64,000 bases of DNA, from assembly GCF_008831545.1 (NCBI RefSeq), contig NZ_CP044523.1, forward strand, positions 868,001-932,000, read 5' to 3'. Position numbers and translations under genes: made by a program. Below, in pieces: positions 19,401 through 27,403 of this stretch (its first letter is position 1; the number at the start of each line of letters is the position of its first letter). A model generated the notes under the pieces. It was not told the origin of the DNA. It searched no databases and saw nothing but the letters and a program-made list of their open reading frames with translations. The stretch is from Halorussus halophilus. GTDB lineage: Archaea > Halobacteriota > Halobacteria > Halobacteriales > Haladaptataceae.

Positions 19401-22400
19401 TCGAGAGCTGCGTCGCGCCGTTGTTCCCGATGGCAGTGAGTTCAATTTCGGTGTCGGGCGCAGGGTCGAGTGATTCGATTCCGAACGCTGAATCGTCCGT
19501 GAACGTCTTCTCGATCTCCGTCGTGCCGTTCAGACTGAGTCGAACTCGGTCGGACGCTCCGTCTTCGAAGTCGCGCGAACCTTGCCCGACTTGCGGCGCA
19601 ACGTAGTAGTAGACGTCGCCATCGTCTAAGACGTTGAAGTACGCGTCGCCGACGTACGGATGTTGGTTCAGCGTACTCTCGTAACCTCCAAATTCGGTCC
19701 CGTAGTAGCCCGTGTACGACGTGCTGAGTTGCCACGGGGTCGTCGCCCCCACTTCGGAAGTCGCACCGACGCCGTGCGACGCGATACCGTCGTTCAGATA
19801 GATAGTCTGTTGGCGGCGGTCACCGATGCCGTCCGTGACGCTGTACTGGAACGACGAGTCGAACCAGGTGACTCCTTCGGCCGTCATCGTAACGTTGTAC
19901 GACTCACCTCGAGTCGTTCGATAGTAGGTCATGTTCTTGGCCACGAGTTCGGTCGGATCGACGGTCGTCGTTCGACTGTCGCTGACGCCATCGACCTTGT
20001 GGACGAAGTGGTACATCGTCGCGGCACTGAAGTTGTCCTCGGTGCCCATCGCGGAACTTGGCACCAACAATCGTTCGACGGCGGCGTCGAGGGTCGAACT
20101 CTGACTGAATCGAACAGCCGTGGAGTCGGCGAACGGGTTCGTGATGCTAGCGCCGTAGTCGCCGTACGAAGTCTCCTCGACGTAGTTCACTTCCACGCTT
20201 CGCGTCGAAAGCGAACTGTGGTCGTTTGCCGCGTTGAGCTTCGAGGTGTCCAACTCGTAGGTGACGGTGTTCGACTCGTCGAGCGTGACTTGTTCGTCGC
20301 CATCGACGGTCACCGTCTTCGAGATGACTATCGGTTGTTCGGTCTGCTCCTGAATGCCGTCCGAGATGACGTGGTACTCGCCGCTTCCCAAGACGTGGTA
20401 CGTGGTCGAAGAGCCGTTGAGTTGGTCGAGTCCCTGCTGACCGACCGTGTCGAACGTGCCGAGTTCGTCGGCGAACAGCCACACGAAATCGCCCTCGGTG
20501 GACGTTCCGTCCAGACCGCTCTTCTCGACGGTCACTTCGTTCGCGCGGACGAACCCGAAGATGGTCGAGTGACCCTCGCCGAGCGAGAGTCGCCCTGAGT
20601 ACACGCCGGTAGTCGTGTTCGTGTACACCGTCAGGTTGAGGTGCGCTTTGCCGCCCGCCGGAACGGTGAGTTTCGACTCGTTGAGCGTCACGTGCGCGTT
20701 CGCTCCGCTCTCGATAGCCGTCGCGGTCGCGGAGGGTGAGAGCGTCACATCCGAGTCTCCGAGATTTCGCACCGTCACGTTCCGAGAGGACGTCGTGTCG
20801 TTACCGAACGTTCCGAAGTCTATCGTGCCGGACGAGACGACGAGGTCCGTCGCTAACGCGTCGGAGGCGTTTATCTCGCCAGCACCCTGCGTGTACACGT
20901 CCTCCGAGTCGAGCGGGTCTGCGGTCGTCGTGAGGACGCTCTTGACGCGCTCGGGCGACCAGTTCGGGTGCTTTTCGAGCAACAGCGCCGCGACACCACT
21001 GACCGCAGGCGTGGACATACTCGTGCCGCTGTAGCCGACGAAGGAGCGGTCGTACCCTGCGTCGCTCGACGCGGTACTCATCACGCCCACGCCCGGCGCG
21101 AGGACGTTCGGCTTGAGATAGTGGCCGTACGGCGTCGGCCCGCGCGAGGAGAACCACGCCACGTCACCGTCACTGGCGTCGGTCGCACCGACCGTGAGCG
21201 CCTTCGATTGGATGCCGGGCGTGTTCACGGTTCCGTAGCCCGGGCCGCTGTTTCCGGCGGAAGTCACGACCAGCGTCCCGTTCTCGACGGCGGCGTTCAC
21301 CGCCTCTGTGTAGCGGTCGTTGGACCGCGCGTAGTTGACCTGTCCACCGATGCTCATGCTGATGACGTCGGCGTTGTTGTTGGTCGCGTACTCGATGCCG
21401 CTGATTATCCACGAGGTGTAGCCCCAACCCTGCGAGTTCAACACGCGAACGTCCATGAGACTCGCGTTCGGGGCCATCCCGGTGTACGTCTCGTTGTCGC
21501 TGGCGACGATGCCTGCGACGTGCGTCCCGTGGCCGCGCGGGTCCGGAGCCGTGTTCGGCGTGTCGTCCGTGAAGTCTCGCTGGTCCACGACGCGGTCGAT
21601 GGCGGGATGCGATTCGTCGATACCGCTGTCAACGATGGCGATTTTCATGTCGTTGCCGCTGACGCCGTACGTCTGGCGTGCGCTCGACGCGGAGACTGCC
21701 TCGTCGGTGGACTGGAGGTCGAGTTTGTACTTCACGTCGAGCGAGACCTGCTCGATGCTGTCGTCGGCCGCGAGGTCGGCGTACGCTGCCTTCGAGTGGC
21801 CCTTGTCGATGGCTCCGGCCGCGGCGTCGATACTGTCGAGCGTCGCGCGCCGGTCGGTTCCGGCGACCGAATCGAGCATTCCGCCGGTGTCGGAACTGCT
21901 AGCGACGAAGAAGTGGTCGCGCTCGGCCTCACTGACGATGATAGGGAGAGTGTCGGTTTCGTCGTCGGCGAGGTTCTGTGACCGGAGGAAATCGACGTCG
22001 AACAGCTGTCTGTCGAACTTCGAGAAATCGACACCGACGGGGAAGACATACGTCGCGTTGCCCGTCGAGACCTTTCGCATCTGTTCGTCGCTGGAGACCC
22101 GGTACTCCGTTCCGTTGTCGGTTTCGACGACAGTCACGGTCTGACCCGTGATGAGGGTCACTCGTTCGGTCGTCGCGTTCTCCGGTATGGTCGATTGGTT
22201 CGTCGCCGCCGTCGTCTCGCCGCCGGAGTCACTCGACTGTGACCCGTTCTCAGAGAGCGTCGAAACGCGTGCGTCTGAGAGCGTCGCGGGATGACTACCG
22301 TGCACGTCGAGTGTCTCAGATTCGATAAGTTTCGAGCTCTCCGTCGGCGTCGTGTCTTCGAAGCCGATAGCGGGAGCGACGGCACCACTGAGAAGAAGTG

Positions 22401-22458
22401 TAGAGACGAGAACTGCCATCACTGCCCGACTCGAACTGCGAGTTGGTTCGCCTGTCAT
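16420..22458 (-). CDS. Giant subtilisin-like (S8) surface protease with PGF-CTERM anchor
   Basis: 2012 residues. Signal peptide 1-32; propeptide-like region to about 260; S8 catalytic domain about 265-530 with Asp277 (IAIVDSGID), His310 (HGTHVAG), Asn403 of the oxyanion hole (SAGNSGPG) and Ser480 (GTSMSTPAVSG), so the triad is complete. Long beta-rich regions follow, including Ig-like modules (DDDDAPTLDRKTLDG and DDASPTVLGTVPDGE) and a CARDB-like module near 1870-1950. A Thr/Asp/Glu-rich linker leads to PGF at 1989-1991, a hydrophobic helix and RRR, the archaeosortase-processed PGF-CTERM signal. Far larger than halolysins (about 400-530 residues). Likely S-layer-attached. Confidence 0.9.
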   Translation of the reverse strand: MTGEPTRSSSRAVMAVLVSTLLLSGAVAPAIGFEDTTPTESSKLIESETLDVHGSHPATLSDARVSTLSENGSQSSDSGGETTAATNQSTIPENATTERVTLITGQTVTVVETDNGTEYRVSSDEQMRKVSTGNATYVFPVGVDFSKFDRQLFDVDFLRSQNLADDETDTLPIIVSEAERDHFFVASSSDTGGMLDSVAGTDRRATLDSIDAAAGAIDKGHSKAAYADLAADDSIEQVSLDVKYKLDLQSTDEAVSASSARQTYGVSGNDMKIAIVDSGIDESHPAIDRVVDQRDFTDDTPNTAPDPRGHGTHVAGIVASDNETYTGMAPNASLMDVRVLNSQGWGYTSWIISGIEYATNNNADVISMSIGGQVNYARSNDRYTEAVNAAVENGTLVVTSAGNSGPGYGTVNTPGIQSKALTVGATDASDGDVAWFSSRGPTPYGHYLKPNVLAPGVGVMSTASSDAGYDRSFVGYSGTSMSTPAVSGVAALLLEKHPNWSPERVKSVLTTTADPLDSEDVYTQGAGEINASDALATDLVVSSGTIDFGTFGNDTTSSRNVTVRNLGDSDVTLSPSATATAIESGANAHVTLNESKLTVPAGGKAHLNLTVYTNTTTGVYSGRLSLGEGHSTIFGFVRANEVTVEKSGLDGTSTEGDFVWLFADELGTFDTVGQQGLDQLNGSSTTYHVLGSGEYHVISDGIQEQTEQPIVISKTVTVDGDEQVTLDESNTVTYELDTSKLNAANDHSSLSTRSVEVNYVEETSYGDYGASITNPFADSTAVRFSQSSTLDAAVERLLVPSSAMGTEDNFSAATMYHFVHKVDGVSDSRTTTVDPTELVAKNMTYYRTTRGESYNVTMTAEGVTWFDSSFQYSVTDGIGDRRQQTIYLNDGIASHGVGATSEVGATTPWQLSTSYTGYYGTEFGGYESTLNQHPYVGDAYFNVLDDGDVYYYVAPQVGQGSRDFEDGASDRVRLSLNGTTEIEKTFTDDSAFGIESLDPAPDTEIELTAIGNNGATQLSTRTVTTYTGTYVPGEDYQPPNVKSVEVTGMSANSTVGERLHVIFSTDGDATDATMQVGNNAAVVPFGNDTNNWKSASVERIYDSTDTNAYKATFNVSESFGELTGTLDLAVRAADERGSTVEATTFDAVRVDARDPTMDLTGLGTSDFPAAPDGPVYTNDTVTAAVTANGTPGDARFVAVVLSANFTNYRVGKLAETTDGTDWSVTENLSDLPDDGNYTVELVGVDRHWNVNRTTTNTTVVLDRTAPDLGATITQVNSSTGKVVVSANERLDSISDVRVGKPDGSNVTVTLTKNGDVWEGTFSRTETGGTYNATVNGTDLAGNTGTANSTAEMRTVSTTDREVTVVLEKSGLFIKFRTNKSINDTVTITESRSALAPLSRNLAGLNFLNGELGSKLDANLDNATIGIPVDDASLPPGIARKDVNIRYYNESANGNAGTWEVQDTSVRNVTVDGKKDTYWVTNVTHFSTYGAVVDDDDAPTLDRKTLDGTTLDWGTSHASVEFNYSDTISGVNTSAVEVYFDGTEVTSDSKTNVTSEFVRYNATGLSSGTYTARVEVTDEAGNAVNYTSSFSVETDDASPTVLGTVPDGEIPASDDPTTLTVDIADDVSGVATSAVRVRFDGVDVTGNSFVSDRQVSYTPPASLASGSTHTLEVFLEDAAGNGEWHTFEFTVAEKSSGGSGGGGGGGANVPPPSVLVEVTELTQDHATIRIASARSGSPARAQLPDGFGAGTATFESLRVTPKSSEALPRFILDAETATSPPDSVTAFDAASESLGYVTVTPEYIADKEIDELRVRFAVPTGETAAPENVALYRYDAGSWTKLDTTFVETSDGSHVYRAAASSTGTYAVGLQTPSFEVRDASLDATSVATGESVTVSATVENVGDGAGTYTAELNVDGNVVATKSVELGVGETTTVEFDRAFAAGEHEIVVGDTSAGALSVAGETNTTTGDDDESAGEDESNTGENNGSIPGFGVPVTLGALVALALLARRRSP

Positions 22459-22489
22459 TCTATCGTTCAGTGACAGATATCAGCAACAA

Positions 22490-22500
22490 TATTTAAATCC
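22490..22500 (-). promoter_or_regulatory. TATA box of the S8 protease gene
   Basis: GGATTTAAAT on the minus strand lies 32-42 bp upstream of the start at 22458. The expected start site is about 22468, so the mRNA leader would be only about 10 nt. Confidence 0.6.
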
Positions 22501-22617
22501 AGCCCGGATTATCACAGCGAATAACGATAGCCGTAAGTACGATAGGCGGACCTGACAACCGGTCAACCGTACGACCGACCCACCAGCACTTACGTCTCGG
22601 CGAGCGTACGTCCGACC

Positions 22618-22929
22618 ATGACCGCAATCGCACTGCTCAGCGTCGCCCCAGTCACCGAAGAGAGTATGGCCGGAGAAGTCGCCAAGGCCGTCGCCGCGCT
22701 GGACGACTTCGACGTGTCCTACGAGACGAACCCCATGGGCACCGTCATCGAAGCCGACACCGTGGACGAACTGTTCGCCGCCGCGCAGGCGGCTCACGAA
22801 GCAGTTGACGGGGACCGCGTGAGTACGTTCTTGAAGATTGACGACAAGCGCACGCGCGAGCAACGCGCGCAAGACAAAGTCGATGCCGTCGAGGAGGCGC
22901 TCGGTCGGGAGGCGAAACGGGAGCGATAG
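22618..22929 (+). CDS. MTH1187-family thiamine-binding protein (DUF77)
   Basis: 103 residues. MTAIALLSVAPVTEESMAGEVAKAV and VSYETNPMGTVIEAD match the MTH1187/YkoF-like fold, whose members bind thiamine or related ligands in the cytoplasm. The C-terminal helix is charged. It is a single gene, with only a weak TATA-like element (ACTTACG) about 27 bp upstream, consistent with a leaderless transcript. Confidence 0.85.
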   Translation: MTAIALLSVAPVTEESMAGEVAKAVAALDDFDVSYETNPMGTVIEADTVDELFAAAQAAHEAVDGDRVSTFLKIDDKRTREQRAQDKVDAVEEALGREAKRER

Positions 22930-23138
22930 TAGGCCGAGCAACCGACAGCGAAAGCCGACTGACCAACCGAACGGGGGACTTTCGAGGTGGACGCAGTCAT
23001 CGAAACTCCTGCGATTCGTTGCGCGTCGAGAGTAGCCGTTGCAGCAGTCACAGTTTCGTTCGTGTCGTCAGAAACGCTTCCACATCGGACTGATACTGAC
23101 TAATAAACTGTTTACCGGATGGCGACCAATCCCCGCGT

Positions 23139-24071
23139 ATGGAGAGTCTCAACCGGAACGCGCTCGAACTCGCCGACGAGGCACTCGACTTCGCCGAGGA
23201 GTTAGACATCGGAGCAGTCGAGTTGGACAACGGAGCCACGGTCCTCGACTTCGGCCACGACTTCGACGGCGGTGTCGAAGCAGGCCTGCTACTGGCAGAA
23301 CTCCAAACTGCCGGGCTGGCGACCGTGCAGTCCCGACTGGACGAAGTCGCTGGCGCGCCCATCCCCACCGTCGAACTGAACGCCGACCACCCCGCGCTGG
23401 CACTGCTCTGCTCGCAGAAGGCTGGCTGGGAGGTCAGCACCGAAGACTACGAAGGACTCGGGAGCGGCCCCGCACGCGCACTCGTCGCCGAGGAAGACGA
23501 GTTCGCCCGCGTGGGCTACGCCGACGAGTTCGACTTCGCCGTGCTGTCGCTCGAAAGCGACGACTACCCGACCGAATCGGTCGCCGAACACGTCGCCGAC
23601 CTCACCGGCGTGGAGACGAGTAGCATCTTCCTCGCGTCGGTACCGACCGCGAGCGTCGCGGGGAGCGTCAGCATCGCCTCCCGCGCTGCCGAGATGGCCG
23701 TCTTCCGCCTCTCCGAGTTGGGCTACGACCCGCTGGACGTGGTGAGCGTCACGGGGTCGGCACCGGTCGCTCCCGTCGCCGGGAGTGAGGAAGCCGCCAT
23801 CGCGCGCACGAATGACGCGCTGGCTTACGGTGGGCGAGTTCACCTAACCGTCCGCGAGGAGTTCGACCGCTTCGACGAAATCGTCTCGACCGCAAACGAG
23901 GAGTACGGGACGCCGTTTGCCGACATCTTCGCCGACGCCGACTGGGACTTCTACGACGTAGACGAGAGCGTCTTCGCACCAGCGCAGGCGACAGTGGACG
24001 TGCTGGGCGGCGATACGTACGTCCTCGGCGAACGCGACGAAGACCTGTTGGCCGAGAGTTTCGACCTCTAA
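23139..24071 (+). CDS. mch: Methenyltetrahydromethanopterin cyclohydrolase
   Basis: 310 residues, normal family length. Mch interconverts methenyl- and formyl-tetrahydromethanopterin; in haloarchaea, which are not methanogens, the cofactor is thought to be a folate and the enzyme to serve C1 metabolism. Family segments are visible: LNRNALELADEALDFAEEL, DFGHDFDGGVEAG, ALLCSQKAGWEV, SIASRAAEMAVFRLSELGYD and VTGSAPVAPV. Followed after 3 bp by a winged-helix protein, likely one operon. Confidence 0.93.
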   Translation: MESLNRNALELADEALDFAEELDIGAVELDNGATVLDFGHDFDGGVEAGLLLAELQTAGLATVQSRLDEVAGAPIPTVELNADHPALALLCSQKAGWEVSTEDYEGLGSGPARALVAEEDEFARVGYADEFDFAVLSLESDDYPTESVAEHVADLTGVETSSIFLASVPTASVAGSVSIASRAAEMAVFRLSELGYDPLDVVSVTGSAPVAPVAGSEEAAIARTNDALAYGGRVHLTVREEFDRFDEIVSTANEEYGTPFADIFADADWDFYDVDESVFAPAQATVDVLGGDTYVLGERDEDLLAESFDL

Positions 24072-24074
24072 GCC

Positions 24075-24563
24075 ATGCGCTTCAAACTGGTTCCCGAACC
24101 TCCAGCAGACCTCGACTTCGTCGCGGACGCTCAGCGCGCGGTGCCGCTGGTGCCGGGAAGCGAAGACGACTGCTGTGCCCGGATGCTCGACCGCACGAAT
24201 CTGACGACCCGCGACGAAGCCCGGACGTGGCTCACGTTCCTGCGCGCGCTAGGACTTGCGGAGGAAGGAAAGTCGGGGTTCACCCGGACGCGAGCGGACC
24301 CCGACCGGGAGTTTCTGGCCGCGCAGTTCGAGGAGCGCGTCTTCGGCGTTCCGGTGGTGTTGGCAGTTCTGGAAGAGGCGAAGGGACCCCTCTCGACAGA
24401 GGCCGTCTTCGAGCAGTTCCGCGAGGAGGTTCCGACGTGGGAACACCACAAGAATCCGAACTCGTGGGCCGAAATCTGGGGCGAACGCGTGGAGTACATT
24501 CTGGACTGGTGCGTGCTTCTGGGACTCGCTGAGAAGACGGGCGGCGGATACGTGGCGGACTGA
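24075..24563 (+). CDS. Winged-helix-like protein of unknown function downstream of mch
   Basis: 162 residues starting 3 bp after mch. Two winged-helix-like units can be made out: LTTRDEARTWLTFLRALGLAEEGKSGFTRT (about 40-70) and LSTEAVFEQFREEV...WAEIWGERVEYILDWCVLLGLAEKTGGGY (about 105-160). No catalytic motif. Its tight spacing with mch suggests shared expression. I do not know a characterised relative. Confidence 0.75.
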   Translation: MRFKLVPEPPADLDFVADAQRAVPLVPGSEDDCCARMLDRTNLTTRDEARTWLTFLRALGLAEEGKSGFTRTRADPDREFLAAQFEERVFGVPVVLAVLEEAKGPLSTEAVFEQFREEVPTWEHHKNPNSWAEIWGERVEYILDWCVLLGLAEKTGGGYVAD

Positions 24564-24607
24564 CGGTCGGGAGTTCTCGAATTTCTGCGGACATGCGATG
24601 CGAAGGT

Positions 24608-24752
24608 CACACCACCGCACAGCAGACGCGTGAAATCTGGCCGCGCCGCGGCCAGATTTCGTCGCGTCCCTTTTTTTGGTCCAGATTTTTTGCCGGAGCG
24701 GTGCGCGAGGGCCTCCGACCCTCAGCGCACCCGACGGCAAAAAGGTGGATGG
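24608..24752 (+). repeat. Modular hairpin repeat, copy D (5' part divergent)
   Basis: The 3' module is the shared one: GGTCCAGATTTTTTGCCGG, a variable hairpin (GTGCGC...GCGCAC), then CCGACGGCAAAAAGGTGGAT. The outer arms TTTTTGCCG and CGGCAAAAA pair. It fills most of the 226-bp gap between the winged-helix gene and the DUF255 gene. Confidence 0.6.
24633..24676 (+). terminator. Perfect GC-rich palindrome followed by T run
   Basis: Arms AAATCTGGCCGCG (24633-24645) and CGCGGCCAGATTT (24647-24659) are exactly complementary around one base. A run of seven T follows at about 24668-24674. This is a plausible terminator for the mch operon and is also the first hairpin of the modular repeat. Confidence 0.55.
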
Positions 24753-24789
24753 CAAGACCCATCCGGACCCACTGCTAATCCCCGAACAT

Positions 24790-26451
24790 ATGGACGAAAG
24801 CGCCGAGCAGACCAAAGTCGAGTGGCGCGAGTGGGGCCCGGACGCCTTCACCGAGGCACAGGACGAAGACAAACCAGTCCTGCTCTCGCTGTCGGCGACG
24901 TGGTGTTCGTGGTGTCACCAGATGGACCGCGAAGCGTACAGCAACCCCATGGTCGCGGCGAACGTCAACGACTCGTTCGTCCCGGTTCGGGTAGACATCG
25001 ACCGCCAACCCAGAGTTCGAGAGCGATACAACATGGGCGGCTTTCCGTCGAACGTCTTCGCGACGCCGGAGGGCGAACTGCTGACCGGAGCGACCTACCT
25101 CGAAACCGATGGCATGCGCCAGATAGTCGAGCGCATTCGTGACCTCTGGACGCACAAGGGCCGGGACGCCGCCCGCGTCCCGCGGAGCCTGCGCGAAAAA
25201 CCGCCCGAGGGCGAAGTCACCGAGGAAATCGAACGTCTCGTCGGTGGCCAACTGGACGAGAAGTACGACGCCGACTTCGGTGGGTGGGGCGACAGTCAGA
25301 AGTTCCCCATGCCCCGGACCATCGAGTTTGCCCTGAAACGCGAGCGCCAGCAGGCACGCAGTACGCTCGCGGCGATTCAGAACGCGCTACTGGACGATTA
25401 CGACGGCGGGTTCTTCCGCTTCGCGGAGGGCCAAGACTGGTCGGAGGTACACCACGAGAAACTGCTCTCGACGAACGCCGCGCTCGTTCGCGCGTTTGCC
25501 GAGGGTTACCTCTACACTGGCGAAGAGGAGTACCACGACGCCGCTCGACAGACGGTCGAGTATTTGACGACGACTCTCTGGAACGACGAGCGAGACGCCT
25601 TCGCTGGCAGTCAGGCACCCGGAGAGGACTACTACGAGCGCGACCCGAGCGACCGCGAGACCACGGAATCGCCACCTGTAGACCAGACGGTCTTCGCCGA
25701 CTGGAACGCGATGGCCGTCGATGCGTTGCTGACGTTCTCTGCCTACACTGACGACGAACGCGCCCGCAACTACGCCGAACGCGCGCTGGACTCCCTGCTG
25801 GACGAACTGGTCGAAGACGGCGAAGTGACCCACTTCGAAGCAGTCGCTGAATCAGACGAAGCCAGCGAGTCCGGCCTGCTGGCCGACCACGCGAACCTGC
25901 TCGCAGCGCTGACGACCGCTCAGCAGGTCCTCGGCGGCGACCGATATCTCGACGTCGCCGAACGGGTCGCCGACCACGCAATCGAGACCCTGCAACTCGA
26001 CGGTGGGGCGTTCGTGGACGGTCCCGATTCCGGGCCGGGGATGCTCGACAGGCCTATGCGACCGCTCGACGACAACGCCGAGATGGCCATCGCACTAGTG
26101 GACCTCGCCCTGCTGACCGGGGACGAGGACTACCAGACCGCGGCCGAGGACGCCCTCGCCGCGTTCGCGGGGGCGGCCGACCGTTTCGGGGTGCAGGTCG
26201 CAAACTACGCGACTGCCGCGGCCCGAGTGTGCCAGACGCCGCTGACCATCGAAGTCGCAGACGATGCCGGGTCGGACCTGCATCGGGCCGCACTCCGGAT
26301 GGCCGACCACGAGAAGGTAGTCGTGCCCGACGCGACCAGTGAGGACGACACTATCGAAGACGGAAGTGCCTACGTCGTGCGCGACGGCGAGCGTTCCAGC
26401 CCTGCAACAACGCCCGACGAGTTGAGTAGCCTCGTCGCGGACGGAGTGTAG
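24790..26451 (+). CDS. DUF255 thioredoxin-domain protein (YyaL/SSP411 family)
   Basis: 553 residues from MDESAEQTKVEWREWG at 24790; the frame is open upstream but runs through the repeat. N-terminal thioredoxin-like domain (about 1-120) with a CxxC at 39-42 (TWCSWCHQMD), then an alpha/alpha-barrel-like region with GGGFFRF-type (GGFFRFAEGQDWSEVHHEKLL) and FADWNAMAVDALL motifs as in the YyaL/SPATA20 family. Bacterial members are usually near 680 residues, so this one is short at the C-terminus. The function of the family is unclear. Confidence 0.87.
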   Translation: MDESAEQTKVEWREWGPDAFTEAQDEDKPVLLSLSATWCSWCHQMDREAYSNPMVAANVNDSFVPVRVDIDRQPRVRERYNMGGFPSNVFATPEGELLTGATYLETDGMRQIVERIRDLWTHKGRDAARVPRSLREKPPEGEVTEEIERLVGGQLDEKYDADFGGWGDSQKFPMPRTIEFALKRERQQARSTLAAIQNALLDDYDGGFFRFAEGQDWSEVHHEKLLSTNAALVRAFAEGYLYTGEEEYHDAARQTVEYLTTTLWNDERDAFAGSQAPGEDYYERDPSDRETTESPPVDQTVFADWNAMAVDALLTFSAYTDDERARNYAERALDSLLDELVEDGEVTHFEAVAESDEASESGLLADHANLLAALTTAQQVLGGDRYLDVAERVADHAIETLQLDGGAFVDGPDSGPGMLDRPMRPLDDNAEMAIALVDLALLTGDEDYQTAAEDALAAFAGAADRFGVQVANYATAAARVCQTPLTIEVADDAGSDLHRAALRMADHEKVVVPDATSEDDTIEDGSAYVVRDGERSSPATTPDELSSLVADGV

Positions 26452-26535
26452 AAGCCACCTTTCTTTGTCAACCTCCGGCCCTCAAATCGGGAAACCGGCC
26501 GGAAGTTTATGTAGCGGGAGCGTTTTCACCGAGAT

Positions 26536-27348
26536 ATGGCGAGTTTGCGAGACCTCGGTCTCTCTGAGTACGAAGCGCGCGCCTACCGGTCGCTACTGAG
26601 TACCGCGCCGACAACAGCCAAGGAGTTGTCTCGCGTCAGCGACGTACCGATGGGCCGCATCTACGACGTGCTGTCGAGCCTCGAAACGCAGAACTTAGCA
26701 CGCTCGCAGAACGCGAGCAGACCCAAGAAGTACGTCGCGGTCGAACCCGAGACCGCGCTGAACCGACTACTGGACGACAAACTGGACGAACTGAGCGAGC
26801 AGGCACAACAGTACGAAGGTATCGTAGAGGACCTGACCGACGAGTTGGACGCCGCGGAACCGGTCGAAGAGCAGTTCTGGACCGCCGCGGTCGGTCCCGA
26901 GGAGTCCGTCGATTTGCTGGTCGAACGACTCGACGCCGCCGACGAACGCATCGTCATGGTCGCCGGTCGCACCTCCGCGCAGTTCGACCTCGGGAACGTC
27001 GGCGAACTCGTCGCCGAGCATCTGGAGACGGCGCTGGACCGCGGCGTCGAGGTGTCGCTTCTGCTCGCACCCGACGTGGTCGAGACGCTCCCGGACAGCG
27101 TCGGCGAACGCTACACCGAGACGCTCGCGGACCATCCGCGGTTCACCGTCAGAACCGCACAAGGCCTACAAGGCACCTTCAACCTCATCGACGGTGTCGA
27201 GGTCTGTATCGAAGTCGCGAATCCGCTGAGTCCCGGCGAGACGTTCGCCATGATAGACCTGAAAGACCCCGAGTTCACGGCGGACGTGCGCGAGGAGTTC
27301 GCGCCGCGTTGGGAGGACGCCGAGGCGCTGTCAGTCTTGGAACCGTAA
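26536..27348 (+). CDS. TrmB-family transcriptional regulator
   Basis: 270 residues. N-terminal winged helix (LGLSEYEARAYRSLLSTAPTTAKELSRVSDVPMGRIYDVLSSLE), a coiled-coil linker around 75-110 (DKLDELSEQAQQYEGIVEDL) and a C-terminal effector domain (about 120-270) of the TrmB type. TrmB proteins regulate sugar and central metabolism genes in haloarchaea. A TATA element (AGTTTATG) about 29 bp upstream makes the gene probably leaderless. The ligand is unknown. Confidence 0.88.
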   Translation: MASLRDLGLSEYEARAYRSLLSTAPTTAKELSRVSDVPMGRIYDVLSSLETQNLARSQNASRPKKYVAVEPETALNRLLDDKLDELSEQAQQYEGIVEDLTDELDAAEPVEEQFWTAAVGPEESVDLLVERLDAADERIVMVAGRTSAQFDLGNVGELVAEHLETALDRGVEVSLLLAPDVVETLPDSVGERYTETLADHPRFTVRTAQGLQGTFNLIDGVEVCIEVANPLSPGETFAMIDLKDPEFTADVREEFAPRWEDAEALSVLEP

Positions 27349-27403
27349 CAGTTTCCGCGCCCAATCATCGCCTTTTTCGCCGTGCGACTCTCTCTGTCCA
27401 GAT

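Noticed and set aside
24676-24789. Extended N-terminus of the DUF255 protein (TTG start at 24676)
   Set aside because: The upstream codons lie in the modular repeat; the family homology begins right after the ATG at 24790.
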